In this document: one piece after another, positions 34,248 to 45,497 of the stretch
Layout: each line of letters starts with the position of its first letter
Position numbering within the stretch: the first letter of the stretch is position 1
Assembly: GCF_024868665.1 (NCBI RefSeq)
Contig: NC_079890.1
Coordinates: 9,399,105-9,463,104, forward strand
Source: Triplophysa rosa
Lineage: Eukaryota > Chordata > Actinopteri > Cypriniformes > Nemacheilidae
DNA length: 64,000 nt
Direction of reading: 5' to 3'
Notes under the pieces: generated by a model
What the model was told of the DNA's origin: nothing
Database searches by the model: none
What the model saw: only the letters and a program-made list of their open reading frames with translations
Position numbers and translations under genes: made by a program

Positions 34248-37200
34248 ATGGCAGTACAACAAACTACCATTGTGACAACCCAGCATCATGTGTCCTCTGG
34301 AACCTGGACCACGGGGATCTGTGACTGCTGTTCCGATATGAGCACCTGTAAGTCACCTACTGACTCATATCATAGCCAGTTAATATTGAGCCATGACCAT
34401 GTGGACAATACTCCATACACTGTAAACCCGAATGTTCAAAGAAATTAAACAGTTTAAGTAGTGTAAACTTAATTTAAATTATGTTTAAAAAACTTAATAA
34501 AAATTATTACTTAAATGTTTTGAGTTCCTGTAACTAATTCTTACTTTTGAGTTAGTTTAACTTAATTTCAACAAGTTAATTCAAGATGATTTGTTGAGAA
34601 TGAAATTCAGTTCCCAGCATGCTTTGCGTGAGACTGCATTAGGAAAGTAAATTTTGAAATGAAGTGTTATTTTATGAGTTTTTAGAAAGGAAAAAGCCTT
34701 GTTAATGATGAATGTTCAATTATCTTGGATATTTAGAAGAGTTTGTTGTATTTTTGACTTTTGGGGTTACCATCGTTCAGAAGAGTGGTGCTTATGAAGA
34801 CTGCCAAAAATGATAATCATAATTTTATGGCTTTATATTGACATTTAAGCATTGAGACAACATTTGCATATTGCACTTAAGTGTAATATGCAAATGTTGT
34901 CTCAATGCTTAAATGTCATATAAAGCCATAAAATTCTAATTTTATCTGGACGTTTGTTTAATCCTGTTCAATCATTATAATCTGGTTAGGAATTCCACTT
35001 TAATATAGTTTATTTACTTATTAAATATCTGAAATGTTGTCTTTCAATCACAGTATATGGAGCCATTTTACAAAAAAAAGATTTTTGGCTACTCGTGTGA
35101 AATGGGGAAATACATTTACAATCGTGGTTCTACATTTTCTGTTCCTTTTTCTAGAGAAACCAAGGTTATGTTTTTAATATGGTATTTATGCTTTGTTTTT
35201 ATGGATGTTGTATATGTATGTCAGTGACTTACATATGCATTTACATTTAGTCTTTTAGCAGACGGGAGCCGTGTCATGAGGTGACTGTCATGTGATGAAG
35301 GGAAAGAGGGAATGTCATTAATTATGTCGGGTTTAAACACCTGTGGTTGTGTTTGGGAGGAAATATATTTTTTTGTTGAATGTATACAGGCCTACATTTA
35401 TTGTAGCCTACTTATGCTCATCATGATTAATAAAAAGGAAGATACAAGTATTACGATGATTGGCGAAGTTCCTCACTCGGCTCCTTAATGACTTTGGTTT
35501 TATTTGTGCCAATACCTGTTGAGAGAAAGAGAGAGGTTTAGTGATTTTTTTAAATTTGTCTGTTAAAGGAGTCAAAGACACAGAAAAACACATGTTTTTC
35601 TGTGTCTTTGGTGTGTTATAAGTTGCCCATGCATGTATTAGACACGTAAAATTGCAAAAATTAAAGTGTCAAATCGTGGTATGAGTTGACTAAGACCGCC
35701 CAAATGTATACGCAAGTCAGTACTGTCAGTAGCATTACAGTATTATACAGCATTATACAGTATTTGACCAATCACTACGCACTGGTTAACTGGCCAATCA
35801 TAGCACACCTCGCTTTTCAGAGCGATGAGCTTTGTTAAAAATCTGTGCGTTTCAGAGAGGCGGAGTAAAGAGGAGATACAAACAAGCACGGTATGTGGAA
35901 AATACAGCGTTTTTGAACCTTAAATCGTGTATACACATTGCATTACATTTAAATCAAACGATAATATTCTTTTTAGCCTTTTCATAGGACTCTTTTAAGT
36001 ATTCACAGACGAGAGAGGTTTTAGTTTTTTGAATGTTGTAAGAGATGTGGTTGACCGGACTGAGTTAGGAAGAATGTTCCACCAGGAAGGAGGTGTGAAG
36101 GAGAATGAGCGGGAAAGTGATTTACTGCCCTTTTGAGAAGCAATACAAGACGCCGCTCGTTTGCTGAACGCAGGGATCTTGATGGGGTGTATGAGTGTAG
36201 GAGGGTGTGAAAATATGCCGATGCAGATCAAGTGATAGTCCTATAGGCAAGCATTAGTGACTTGAATCTGATATGGGCTTCAACCGATATCCATTGGAGA
36301 GAGATGAAAAGGGGTGTCACAAATTGGAAGACAAGGCATGCTGCTGCATTCTGAACCAACTGGAGTGGTTTGATAGCTTTTGCAGTGAGAACAGCAAGGA
36401 GAGCATTGCAGAAGTCCAACCTTGAGATTATAAGGGCCTGGACAAGGAGTTGTGCTGCATGCTCAGTGAGATAGGGTCTAACCTTTCTTGTCATGGTCCT
36501 GCCTTCTTATTCATGATTTTCTAGTCTTGTGGCAGGATCGTGACAGATCCCTTATGTTTAGTGTGAGAAAGTCATGGTTTGTTTACCATTGACATGCCAT
36601 GTGCTTTCTCGTGTCTCGTCATTGGCCCCGCCCCTCTTGTTTCCCGTATTGCTTTCCTGCCATGTCTCATGTTCCTCACCTGCCCATCGTTATCTTCCTT
36701 TTTGTCTCCCTTTAAAATGCCCTCGTGTTCATTGTACCTTGTACTTGTACCGTTGTACTTACCTGTTTGTGGAAGTCTTCGTGTTAGCGCGTGTGCCTGA
36801 TTCCTGTTACCTTGCCTTGTCTTTGTCTGTGGATTTACCTTGCCCTGCCTTGGTTACCCTTCCGTGTTTTGTAAGACGTTTTGTCGTGTTTTTTCAGTTA
36901 TTTGTTATTCTTTTTTTACGTTTTGCCCCCACGTGGGAAGTCTTTGTTTTGTATATATATATATATATATATATACACTCACCTAAAGGATTATTAGGAA
37001 CACCATACTAATACGGTGTTTGTTAATAAAGTCTTTGTTAACCCCTTCATCCCCGCTGCCTGTATTTGGGTTCTTCCGCCACGCCAGCCGTGACACTTTC
37101 TAATGTTAAATAAGGCAAATCGGCATGACCGTGTTGTCTTTGTTTATCAGTTGCATTTTGGAGTAATAATGTAGTACTTAGAGGAGCAGGCACATGCACA

Positions 37201-40200
37201 GAACCTGTACAGAGCACATGCCCTTTTTGCCCTTACACTTACACAAGTGTCATGAATCGCTATGGTGGGAGAGAACCCAATTGCAGGCAGCAGGGAATTA
37301 AGAGGTTAACAGACTTTATTACAAATATAAACACAAAACAAAAACCCACGCGGGTGTAAAATAACAAAGACAAGGGAAATACGAATGGCAGACTTAACAG
37401 GAAAAATAAACTACTAACTAGACTAACAGAACACTAAAACTAAACTGACAACAATTAGATAAACATTTACTCACAAACAGGAACAAGGTACAATGACAAA
37501 ACAGACTTGGGGAAACACTACGGTGGCACACTGGATACACAGGTAAATAGAACGTAATGCACGAGCAATAAGACAACGAACCATGAGGACTATTTAAAGG
37601 GAAGACAAACGAAGGATAATGACACAGGGCAGGCGAGGGTAATGAAACACAGCAGGGAAACAATACAGGAAACGAGAGGGGTGGGGCCACTGACGAGACA
37701 CGAGAAAACACATGAGAAGTAAAAAACATAAACATCTCATGGCTTTCTCACATAAAACAAGGGATCCTGCCGTGATTCTGCTACAAGATCAAAAAAGACA
37801 TGACAAGATGGGCAGAATCACGACACACAAGGCTTCAAGCTATAGACGTGTTCAGCGGCAACAACATAAACAAAAGTTATGTGGCCCGAGGTTTACTTCC
37901 GGTAGACCTCCGCAAAGAATCATTAACTCTTGAGTAGATGTAATTTAATACAATTAATATACAAAAAAATCTTATAAATTGATATTATTATAAATTAAAT
38001 ATAGAATAAATTGTTACATTATAACCAAAGACAGACCGGAAGTTGACTTCTGGTCAGGCGTGTGCGTCTGATGAAACCGTCTATATTAACACATGAAAAA
38101 AGTAAACTTCACCCTGTGTACATATAGTCTTTTTGAGAAAAATACATAAAATGTAATTCTGTGCTAAAACAAGTAGGCTATTCCTAAATATTTTTTTGTG
38201 TGTCTGTTTTAGGTTGCTGTGGCCTGTTTTGTTTCCCTTGCATGCAGTGTCAGACTGTGTCTCAATTTGGATGGTGTTTCTGCATGCCGTTGTTAGACTG
38301 CTGCATGATAGTGTCATGCTGTTTCCGCCAGAAGACAAGAGAGCGATATAATATCAATGTGAGTTCACAAACCCACACAAACACATGCACATTTAAATGT
38401 AATCCACATACAAACCAGTTGACATTATACACTTAAAGTGAAACATTTGACTGATTTATAAGCTTTTCGATGATGGGAAAAATAAGTAAGAAACAGTAAT
38501 AAGATTATGTTAGAGTGGACAAATAAATCTGACCAGAGCTTTGAATGCTGTTGTACATTGCGTAGCATAAAACACATACTGTAGTCCAGTTATGGTATCA
38601 ATTTGTTATATTTTAATTATTGCTGGGTCGGTATATCACTTTTCCTTTTTTCATTCTTTGTATATTTGTATTACATAAAAAGTAAAATGTAGCAAGATTA
38701 GGACTATGTGTGCAGTGGCTTATTCATTGATTAAAGTTTTTAAATAAAACACAGAGTAAAAATAAAGTTAAATCCTGCCCATTGTCCATCAGGACTAGAC
38801 TTTGAACTTGAACGCACGCATGCATATTAAGCGGCCGTTGAGCAATACCTACAAGTTGTAGATGCAATGCGTGGCCCTGTGCTTTTCATCCTGTGCGCAC
38901 TGCCATTTTGTTGTCTCAAGCTTATCAATTCTAAATGTCTATTTCAAAGAGCGCATTGCATATTTCTAATAGCTTTTTTAAAGCTAAGAAATTGGACCGA
39001 TCTAAAGCATGCTGTATGAAAGACACTGTTACTGAAAGGCTTGGAGGAAAGCAAATATTGTATGATGTTTTGACGAAAAAAAACAGAAATACACAGATCA
39101 TACATAAAATTCAGTGGAAGTTAATAAATGAAGATTATTAATTTAGACAGGTGTGTCAAAAGCAGACTTTGAAGAAAAGTGACGGAAAAAGCAATGGGGG
39201 ACTGTTCCACAGTAGAGCTTTGTGTCTAGCAAAACCATTGCATCACTATAGCAACACTAAAGAGCGAGCTCTTACTTCCTGCTGCCAACTTTGAATTACA
39301 TTCACTGAAATGCGCTTCCATTTCACCAAGAACATGATCCAAAGCACTGATAGACAGCCTGTATGTATCTCCATGTACTATAAATATGTGCAGAAATATT
39401 TCTGTCAAGTATGTAATTTCTATAACCTCTGTTCTTGTCTTGTTGCTTCTTTAATTAATATTCACAAATTCATTTTCCAAATGTTTTTAAAATGATTTCG
39501 TTCATCATCATTTCAAAAAGAGGGCACAAATGGCCGGGATATGCTCCCTAGGGCCCGCTCGTGGCGCCGACACTGCAGATATTAAATTATGTGTTCTGAG
39601 TCACACCACAAAAATGTGGTATTAAGCACCAAACCAAATTGGAATGATATAGAACAGCCAAGTAAATAAAATACGTTGTCAAAATCTTGAAAAAAATATC
39701 AGTACTCTCTGCTCTGAAATTCAGTCAGCGCTGAAGCCATTCCCAATTTTGAAAAAAAGCATTATACGCAGCCTCTCTCAAAATGGCGACACATAAATTA
39801 TGAAACCTATATAATGTTAATAATAATAACCTTAAATGCAATTAATACAATGATAATTTACTGCATGCAAAACCAGATATGTAGGCTTAGGCTATGCCGC
39901 TGCAGCAGGTGCTTGACATGACGTCACTGCTGGTGGGAAGGGCCCCATCTCGTGCTTTTTGGGGGGCCTCACAGATTTGCGGTACACTGTATGTGTGCGT
40001 GATAAAACTTAATCTTCAAAATGTTGTTGAATTATTCAGGTAATGCAAACTTGTCATGGTTCTGCCTTCCTAGTCATGGTTTTTTGAGTCTGGTGGCAGA
40101 ATCATGACATACCCACGTGTTAAGTGTGAGAAAGACATGGCATTGTTTAGATATTGGCATGCCATGTGCTTTCTTGTGTCTCGTCTTTGGCCCCACCCCT

Positions 40201-43200
40201 CTCGTTCCTCGTATAGCTTTCCTCCTGTGTCTCATTACCCACACCTGCCCATTGTTATCTTCCTTTGTTAGTCTCCCTATTTAATGCCCTTGTGTTTGCT
40301 GCCCTGTGCTGAATCGGTTTGTATAGTCTCCGTGTGTGCTCGTGTTCCTCTTGCATTGCCTTGTAAATGATACGTTTTTGTGAATTACCTTGTTACCCTT
40401 CCGAGTTTGTGAGACGTTGTGTCACTGTTTATAGTTCGTTTTATTTTTTCCCTGTCCTTATGTTTTCTCCCACGTGGGAAGTCTTGTTTTGTATATATTC
40501 TTAGTTTAGTTTCCCCCATCGAGGGTGTTTGTTTTGTAATAAAGTCTTTGTGTTAACCCCTTCACCACCGCCTGCCTGCAATTGGGTTCTTCCACACAAA
40601 ACCTGAAAAAACTAATGTAATTAGTCCAAAAAATTACCCCAAAGGTCTATTGCAGCTTATTACAACCTGTAGTAATGTTAAAAAATACCCATTTCTTAAA
40701 ATTGACATTTTATGAATATGTGAGTGCCCTAGGATCAGATGATCTTTGTGCTGCTGATGCAATGCTCTTGAGCCCCAATTATCACCCAGATTAAACCCTT
40801 CAATGCATTAAAGTAAAAGGTTAAGGTTTTTGTGTTATGATCTCAGCCTGGTTTGTCATTAGTTGCTTATGCTGCGTCCCAATTTTGTTATGAAAAGAGT
40901 ATACATTTTAGTGTGTAGAAAAACAATATGCACGCACCGGGACATACTAACAGGAAACGGAAGTGGCCGTTGTGGCCTAGACAACATTGTGCTCATTAAC
41001 TGTCACACATATCAACATACAGCTCTTCTTTCCATTTAAGTACTTATTCATTTATTGTTTCATAATTATGTAATGTTAACTCGTTATATTTATTAATTTA
41101 GTGATGCATCAGTTATTTAATTTTATTAATGCAGTGGAGCCTCACTAAACTCTGCCTAGTTGCGGTGAGTTGTGGGCAATATCAGCCGTTAGAGTGAGCA
41201 TCATTCTGGGCTGTGTTCAGAAACGGTGGTGTGGTTGAACACCCTGTTGTGATGACGCAAGAGTTGCAACTATAGCCCTTTTCACACAGAGATCCTGGAA
41301 AATACACTGAAAATGTGTCCAGGAATTTGTCCCGGGATCGTTAAATTTTGTTCATTCACACTGCCAGTGATTTTCTGGACTCTGTGCATGCGTTCACACA
41401 CATCCCGTTAAGATCCCGCGAAGACACGTGACGTAATATACTGCAATGTAATGATCACGGTGAAAGATATTTCCTAGCGGTGTTTTTAGGTGGCTGAATA
41501 GCTCAATTTGTTATTATTACTGCCAAGAGAAAACGTATCTCAAACCCTGTGGCACACCGTTTCCAGGAAACTTGTTGTTCAACCCGGAAACCGTAGCAAA
41601 AGCCGGTTTGAGCTTGAACGTGCCCCAGCACTTCGGATTTCTAATGGAAGTAGTACCGTAGACCATCCGGGAATCTTTGGAATACTCTTTTCAACATACT
41701 ACGATTTGGGACATACTAATTCTATTTTCGAATACTATTTAGGACAGATAGTGTGCGAATTGGGATGCAGCAATTGTGTTCCCTATCAAAAGCTACACTC
41801 GATCTGCTACACTACAGCTCTGAGTCACAACTGAAACCATCTCATATGCAGGAGGCCCAAAGGTATCACTGTGGAAGCCGACGCCATGAAACCTAGAACT
41901 CTTTGAAAGTGATAAATAGTGACTTCCTGGCCTAGCCTGATGCTCCTCAGGGTGCTCTGGATGGATTCGACATGTGTATAAGATAGCTGTGCCTGCATCG
42001 CGATCGAGTCCCATATAACTCCCAGATACGTTGTATTTTGCGTAGGGGAGAGAACGCTCTTTTTGACCTTGAGTCTCAACCCGAGAGCTTCGAGATGAGC
42101 TAGGACGACATCCCGATGTCGAAGCGCTAGCTCCCGAGACTGAGCCAAAATCAGCCAGTCGTCTATGTAATTCAAAATGCGGATGCCCTGGAGTCGCAGA
42201 GGAGCAGTCCTTGAAGACAAAGAAACCTGAAACCTGTCCGCTTCGCATGTATTTATAACCTGCAGGGGTAATTAGACACGTCACCTGCCAAGGTTATTTA
42301 AAGCCAATTTTTGGCGGGTTTGACACACGTGCTTCACAACCGGTCGAACAAAGAATGTTCTCCCATAGCGTTTGAAACGCAGAATCTCGTTCCCGCTTTT
42401 TCAGGGAACAGGGTTACAGCCAAGTAACCTGAGATGTTTCCCTGCTACTTTGCTCCCTCGTTTGTTGCCATAGCCACTCATTTGAACCACACCCACCTCT
42501 TTTTATTCCCATGGTTACTCATTAGTTCATTGGTTTCTGTCAGATATTTACTGCCCTGCTTTGTGTGTTGTTGGTTGTTTAGTTGTAATGTGATTGTAGA
42601 TTTGTAGATTCCCATGGTTACTCATTAGTTCATTGGTTTCTGTCAGATATTTACTGCCCTGCTTTGTGTGTTGTTGGTTGTTTAGTTGTAATGTGATTGT
42701 AGATTTGTGCCAGGATTATTGTGTTGATTTTGGTTTCATTTATCTTAATTTGCTATCTTAATAAATGTTAACTGCATGTGGAACTGCAACTCTGCCTGTT
42801 CCTTTCTTGCCTGTCTCCTGCTGCTGGTAGATGTGTTATTTTAATAATGACTAGTCAAATACATGTAAGACAAGTAATGATCTTGGTGTTAATACAGAAC
42901 TTCAGAACAGGTGTTGAGTGTTCATCCGGACACTATTTATACTCTGCCTGTTCCTTTGTTCATTGTCTTGTCTAAAATGTAACCAGTGTGTGTTTACTCC
43001 TTCGAAGATCTTTTGTTCCTTGTTTTTCCCTGTATGTGGACATAGTATTAAAATGATTATTGTCTAGAATCATCTCATCTGGGAGTAATTGTTAGAGTGT
43101 GTTGGTCAAAGTCCAATTTACGGTGGAAGAACCAATAAAATCTTACAGCTTTTTTGATGATGTGATGCAAGACACAAGGTTTTTTATTATTTTATCTGAA

Positions 43201-44551
43201 CATAAAGATAAGATCAAGAAGTTAATTTAACATAACAGAATGAAGAATAGAATTGGAGCAAGGCAATAAAAGTAAAAAACAAAAATAAACAACAGGGAGA
43301 GTGTTCTGAATTGGACAAATTAACCGAGATAACCAAAGCAATATCAAACATCAAATAAAATAAATAGATATAAAAGGTAACCCTTATAATGACGCCATGT
43401 TTTTTCCCATCAATAAAGCAGTTTTAGGGGCTTTCTTATTAAATGAAGAACAAAGAAAGCGTGTAGAATGTCTTTAAATAAAAAACAAAACTGGTCTTTG
43501 AATCAGTGATTAATTTAAGGTGAAGCTTGGCACTATGGGCCCTATCATACACCCGGCATACACTAGCAAAGTGTTTTTGCTAGTTTCAGCCTGGCGCAGT
43601 TCTCATTTTCCTGTCCTGTGCTGCGTTGTTTAAATAGCAAATGCATTTGCGGTCATTTGTGCACGCATGGGCGTGTTGTTCTAAAAAAAGAGGTGTTTCA
43701 GGTGCATTGTTGGCGAGTTGCTATTTTGAGGAACTGAAAATAGACTGCGCCATAGACTATTTCAAACCTGGTCTAAAGTCAATGGCGCAATATGTGTAAA
43801 TAGCGAATCCGCCATGGCGCGAGTGCAACTGGCTCTTAAAGGGAATGAGAGATGAGACTCTGATTGGTTTACTGCACGTTACGCCCAAAAAACACCCATT
43901 ACTCATTAAGAGAATCGGGACAACCCGTTTAGACCATGCGCCCTGGCTCGCCGACCGTTTTCCCGTCGTTAAACTAGCAAAAGTGGATTTGGTCACAACC
44001 TGAGTGCACTTGCGCCCTGTGCTTTAGACCATGCGCTTAGATCGTGAAAATAGGGCCCAGAGACTTCTACATTTGAGTTATCTGAATTAGTAAATAAATG
44101 AATGACAGTGTGATTTTGTATTGGTGTCATCGTGATCAGCACATTATCAGCTGATTGTGAGTTTCACAAACGTGACCTTCAAACTCAATTACATTCTTGA
44201 TTTTTGGGTGAACTATCGTTAAAACTGCATGTGTTTATCTAAGTATGTTTTAAAGAATGTGCTGGTTTAGCTTGTTAGTAATTGAACATTAATTTTTATT
44301 CATTTTATATTAGTGTTTATTTATACCTTAAATATAATATTAAACCTCATTGTGGAAAAGTTTTCATAGTCATGTGAATTCAGTGGTGTTAATGTAACAC
44401 TGTCACTTTCTTTGATTCTTAGGGTTCATGCTGTGATGACTTTTGCACTCTTTGCTTCTGTTATCCATGTGCCTGGTGTCAGATGTCTCGTGAAATCAAA
44501 ACTCGTGCTCGTTCTGGTTCTGTGATCACCCAACAGATTACCCACAGTTAG
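34248..44551 (+). CDS. PLAC8/onzin (cornifelin-like) cysteine-rich protein
   Basis: Three coding exons: 34248-34347 (donor GTAAGT), 38213-38358 and 44423-44551 (stop TAG). Phases 1 and 0 agree and give 124 residues, the usual PLAC8 size (about 110-120). The N-terminus [12 protein letters not shown] is followed by [18 protein letters not shown], the [14 protein letters not shown] stretch, [14 protein letters not shown], and [21 protein letters not shown]. The last is the hallmark cysteine-rich block ending in C-x2-C and CQM-(S/A)-RE. PLAC8 proteins are small membrane-associated proteins that act in differentiation and, in fish, in ion-regulating epithelia and kidney. An in-frame ATG at 34215 could add 11 residues, but an acceptor (CATGCAG) at 34245 favours 34248. 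The 3.9 and 6.1 kb introns are full of repeats. Paralogue identity (plac8, cnfn or ponzr type) is unresolved. Confidence 0.9.
34418..34796. mobile_element. Truncated copy of the CACTGTAAACCC MITE
   Basis: Starts with a complete terminus (CACTGTAAACCCGAATG) and matches the 25441-26107 element in reverse from its right end for about 360 bp. It stops inside AGAGTGGTGCTTATG. The other end is missing. It lies in the first coding intron of the PLAC8-like gene. Confidence 0.7.
34821..34936. repeat. Near-perfect 116-bp palindrome
   Basis: Two arms of about 58 bp meet at CACTTAAGTG (34874-34883). Each carries GCATTGAGACAACATTTGC and GGCTTTATA. I see only one indel and one or two mismatches between the arms. 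There is no spacer, so a long hairpin or cruciform is possible. Confidence 0.85.
35995..36494 (-). pseudogene. LINE reverse transcriptase C-terminal fragment
   Basis: Two adjoining minus-strand frames read [37 protein letters not shown] and [13 protein letters not shown], then [20 protein letters not shown] and LTTFKK. This order is the end of the reverse transcriptase (thumb and C-terminal region) of non-LTR retrotransposons common in fish. One frameshift near 36230 separates the halves. The rest of the element is absent. Confidence 0.75.
36489..37095 (+). mobile_element. Solo LTR, family 2, copy 1
   Basis: Starts TGTCATGGTCCTGCC and ends CCGTGACA, flanked by the direct repeat CTTTCT (36483-36488 and 37096-37101). 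It shares with the other copies CCCACGTGGGAAGTC, a T-rich promoter region and AATAAAGTCTTTGTTAACCCC. A (TA)n run and a fragment of another transposon end (CACTCACCTAAAGGATTAT) are inserted near 36952-37019. Confidence 0.8.
37248..37825 (-). mobile_element. Solo LTR, family 2, copy 2
   Basis: Reverse-orientation copy: begins TGTCATGAATCG and ends ATCACGACA, flanked by CACAAG on both sides. It lies only 150 bp from copy 1 in the opposite orientation. The landmarks GAACCCAATTGCAGGCAG and GGGGTAATGAAACA-like blocks match copies 5 and 3. No internal region. Confidence 0.8.
37835..38212 (+). other. Intron sequence of PLAC8-like gene, no feature seen
   Basis: AT-rich, with a pyrimidine tract and TTTTAG acceptor just before 38213. 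GGAAGTTGACTTCTGG near 38039 and CCGAGGTTTACTTCCGG near 37887 are weakly similar and may be debris of a short repeat. Confidence 0.4.
38359..40051 (+). other. Intron sequence of PLAC8-like gene, no assigned feature
   Basis: No coding exon recognised. Open frames at 38935-39141 and 39310-39495 have no family signature. A GGGCCC-containing segment near 39540-39560 and another near 39940-39970 may be DNA-element debris. Confidence 0.35.
40052..40597 (+). mobile_element. Solo LTR, family 2, copy 3, 3' truncated
   Basis: Starts TGTCATGGTTCTGCC and continues through CTCCCACGTGGGAAGTC and AATAAAGTCTTTGTG to TTGGGTTCTTCCACACA, where it stops short of the final GTGACA. No target duplication can be read because the right edge is lost. 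Confidence 0.75.
40871..41771. mobile_element. DNA element with GCTGCGTCCCAATT ends
   Basis: The left end GCTGCGTCCCAATT and right end AATTGGGATGCAGC are inverted. The interior around 41275-41420 (CCCTTTTCACACAGAGATCC and CACACACATCCCG) looks like part of another MITE inserted inside. No transposase. Resembles short hAT-type elements common in fish; superfamily inferred. Confidence 0.65.
41825..42220 (-). pseudogene. DIRS reverse transcriptase fragment
   Basis: Minus-strand frame reads [17 protein letters not shown] (RT catalytic Y-x-D-D), then [23 protein letters not shown] and [12 protein letters not shown]. This matches the second half of the RT in the DIRS element at 62058-63977 in order and wording. 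The fragment is about 130 codons; the start and the RNase H are gone. Confidence 0.8.
42240..42445 (-). mobile_element. DIRS terminal repeat fragment beside the RT fragment
   Basis: Contains TTTCAGGGAACAGGGTTACAG and GTAACCTGAGATGTTTCCCT near 42400-42440, a diverged form of the DIRS junction motif, preceded by a TATTTATAACC stretch. Together with 41825-42220 it marks one heavily deleted DIRS copy. Confidence 0.55.
42505..42710 (+). repeat. 103-bp tandem duplication
   Basis: The block starting ATTCCCATGGTTACTCATTAG occurs at 42505 and again at 42608, each ending near GTGATTGTAGATTTGT. The two copies look identical, so the duplication is recent or a replication or assembly artefact. Confidence 0.85.
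42711..43536 (+). other. Intron of PLAC8-like gene, no assigned feature
   Basis: Noncoding sequence. AACTGCAACTCTGCCTGTTCC (42780) and TATACTCTGCCTGTTCC (42940) suggest a degraded short repeat. Nothing else recognised. Confidence 0.35.
43537..44058. mobile_element. GGGCCCTAT-ended MITE
   Basis: Left end GGGCCCTATCATACACCCGG and right end ATAGGGCCC. The right part carries GACCATGCGC twice, with GCGCCCTG and TGCGCCCTGTGC blocks. These ends and GCGC-rich body are typical of abundant hAT-like non-autonomous elements of fish. No clear target duplication. Confidence 0.65.
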
Positions 44552-44793
44552 AGATCAGTTTGAGTTGAGTTGCAAAAGTATGGCCATGTTTTCTTGTTAG
44601 GTCTACTTTGTGTTTTTCACATTTTTATTTAGAACTCTTCTGTTGCTGTATGCACCAATACACACTTCTTTTTTTCTTGCTGTTTTAGAAACTTTATTCG
44701 TAATGCAGTATGTACTACAAATAATGGTGAAACAATGGTCATTTGTGTTTTTTGTTGTAATTTCAATTCATTTTGTATTGGTACTTGTTTTTT

Positions 44794-44799
44794 AATAAA
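44794..44799 (+). terminator. Polyadenylation signal of the PLAC8-like gene
   Basis: A canonical AATAAA lies 243 bases after the stop codon, preceded by a T-rich stretch. Cleavage would be expected within about 30 bases downstream. Confidence 0.7.
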
Positions 44800-44819
44800 G
44801 CCAAAGAGTTCTGAAAATT

Positions 44820-45497
44820 CTGTCCTTTATATATTTGTAAAAAAAGGGCCTTTAGATTTAATAAATTTGACATGTGCAAGATGTGTGAACAGCAACTCAT
44901 GGGCTCATTAAGGATGACACTTACTGGGCTTCTGCAGAGCAACTTTAACACTTTTTTCATCACTACGTACCAACACAGCACCTTTTAAATGAGATTGTTG
45001 CACGTCAATTGCAGGTAGTTAATCTATAGTAATAGATAATAGATTATAGCTTTACAGTATAATAATAGTAATTAATGTTTAACACAAATATGTAGAAAAA
45101 AACATTTAAAGATAGAAAAGACATGATAAACATTAAAAAGTTGTAGCGGTTTTAGCTAACGTTATTATATTGATGAGCAAAGCTCACCAAATATGGTTCT
45201 CCACCAGATCTTTCAAGATCATATACATGAAATGAGTTATTTAAAACATCAATTTCAGTCATGGAATTAGTTTAGCTCAAAGTAAAATACGTATAATAAT
45301 CGTGATCAAATATACATATTTTACGGTCTCTGATTAGTAATATAAAGTATAACAATACTTGTATGAATTCGTCCAGCGAATGCCTCAATGATATTATATA
45401 CTTTACATTATCTCATGGCCATAAGTAATGTGACTTTACCAAACAGCATTTAGAGCAAAGGTAGTGAATCGAAACACAGTAGAAGGGACCAAGCTTG
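44820..45497. other. Intergenic, no feature seen
   Basis: AT-rich sequence downstream of the PLAC8-like gene; no coding or repeat boundary recognised. Confidence 0.45.

Noticed and set aside
36574..37011. 145-aa plus-strand open frame with hydrophobic runs
   Set aside because: It lies wholly inside solo LTR copy 1; equivalent frames recur in copies 2, 4 and 5, so it is LTR sequence.
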